NCBI GenBank assembly: GCA_003133345.1
Contig: PKXB01000062.1
Location: 1 to 8,022, forward strand
Direction of reading: 5' to 3'
Origin: Hyphomicrobiales bacterium
Lineage (GTDB): Bacteria; Pseudomonadota; Alphaproteobacteria; Rhizobiales; Xanthobacteraceae
DNA length: 8,022 nt
A model generated the notes under the pieces. It was not told where the DNA came from. It saw only the letters and a list, made by a program, of their open reading frames with translations, and did no database searches. A program made the translations under genes and the position numbers. Every line of letters begins with the position of its first letter. Position 1 is the stretch's first letter. Shown here piece after piece: positions 7,366 through 8,022 of this stretch.

Positions 7366-8022
7366 CCGCTGTTCTTGCGCCGTTCCGCCAGACTGAGCAC
7401 CGCCGCTTTGCCATTCGCCTTCTTGTCGGCGTAGCGGCAGTAGCGCTCGATCATGCGCAGCGACATGCCGACCTGATCCTGGATCTGCATCGTGGTCGCC
7501 CCGCGCTGGCGCAACTCCACCACCCGCGTCCCGCGGAGCCCGTGGAAGGTTGTTCCGGCCAATTCCAGTATCTGGTCACGGGCGGCGGCAAATTGCCCAT
7601 CCAAGAGCTTCCGGCTGTACGCGTTGCCGTGATTCTGCCGAAGGTAGGCGCCGGGTACGCGTTCCTAGGTTGCCATTTCGGCGGCCAGTGCTTCATCGAT
7701 CGGGCACCAGACCTCGCGCCGGTCTTTTTCTGGATGAGGCGAAAGCCGCCGTCGTCGATGAAGGTTTCGGCGAGCCGCACTACGTCAGACCCACGCTGGC
7801 CGGTATAGCGCGCCAGGAAATAGGCCCGCCGTACCATGCCGGTAAAGTTCTTCTCGGCCGCGGCGCATTGCGCCGGCGTCCACGGCTTATGGCCGCCATC
7901 GCTCTTGTAAGGCTTTACACCCTCAGTGACCGACTGCGGGAAATCCGGCGCAACACGAAGCCGCCACCGGTTAAGCATCATGAGTGAAAAGCCGCTCAAG
8001 ATCGTTCCCGCGCCCGAGGCCA
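7359..8022 (-). pseudogene. Decayed tyrosine recombinase/phage integrase, 5' end outside window
   Basis: Read from the right edge leftward, this encodes the catalytic domain of a tyrosine recombinase, the enzyme that integrates phages and genomic islands. The first part (8022 to about 7715) contains KSDGGHKPW, FLARYTGQRGSD with the first catalytic Arg (codon complement 7793-7795), and QKKTG with the beta-hairpin Lys. Near 7713-7718 the frame shifts, consistent with loss of one base after the TGA motif. In the new frame EVWCPIDEALAAEMAT continues the family pattern, then meets a TAG stop (complement 7665-7667). Beyond it the same frame resumes through AYLRQNHGNAYSR to HGLR (His 7542-7544, Arg 7533-7535) and the nucleophile Tyr in MIERYCR (7440-7442), ending at TAA 7359. 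All catalytic residues can be traced across the two lesions, so this is a dead copy unless the lesions are sequencing errors. The N-terminal arm/core-binding part is outside the window. Confidence 0.85.

Noticed and set aside
7320..7808. A + strand frame of 162 codons opposite the recombinase remnant
   Set aside because: The - strand carries clear recombinase catalytic motifs over the same bases, so the + frame is a shadow.

Overview
The window looks like chromosomal DNA of a high-GC alphaproteobacterium of the order Hyphomicrobiales, probably Bradyrhizobium/Xanthobacteraceae-like. The evidence is a fused ispDF gene, the dusB(nifR3)-ntrB-ntrC operon, small DUF3309 and DUF3108 proteins, and strongly GC-biased codon use. 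The assignment rests on recognised protein families and gene order, not on a database search.

Layout. Positions 1-787 (+ strand) carry a FixK/FNR-type box, a small exported four-cysteine protein of unknown function, a strong hairpin, and a 54-residue DUF3309 membrane peptide. Positions 844-3443 (- strand) carry three genes read leftward: ispDF (isoprenoid precursor synthesis), then pncC/cinA (nicotinamide mononucleotide deamidase), 10 bases apart, then an exported DUF3108 protein after a 46-base gap. A divergent intergenic region (3444-3611) holds a hairpin repeat on the ispDF side, and a promoter-like segment with two short palindromes on the dusB side. Positions 3612-7257 (+ strand) carry dusB, ntrB and ntrC as a tightly coupled operon: dusB/ntrB overlap by ATGA, and ntrC starts 8 bases after ntrB. 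Positions 7258-8022 hold a short gap, a 10-bp tandem repeat, and the decayed 3' part of a tyrosine recombinase gene on the - strand. That gene has a frameshift and an in-frame stop and runs off the window edge.

How the genes work together. NtrB (sensor kinase/phosphatase) and NtrC (sigma54 activator) form the nitrogen-status two-component system. They are co-transcribed with the tRNA dihydrouridine synthase DusB, the classical alphaproteobacterial nifR3-ntrBC arrangement. IspDF and PncC are housekeeping enzymes. The first two small genes are accessory, and the first may be controlled by oxygen. In many relatives ntrYX follows ntrC. Here a recombinase remnant occupies that place, which marks the likely edge of an old integrated element.

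Most of the window is ordinary conserved chromosome. I see no clear new biological system. The observations most worth checking are the FixK-type promoter in front of an unknown exported protein, the possible NtrC autoregulatory site before dusB, and the recombinase scar after ntrC.
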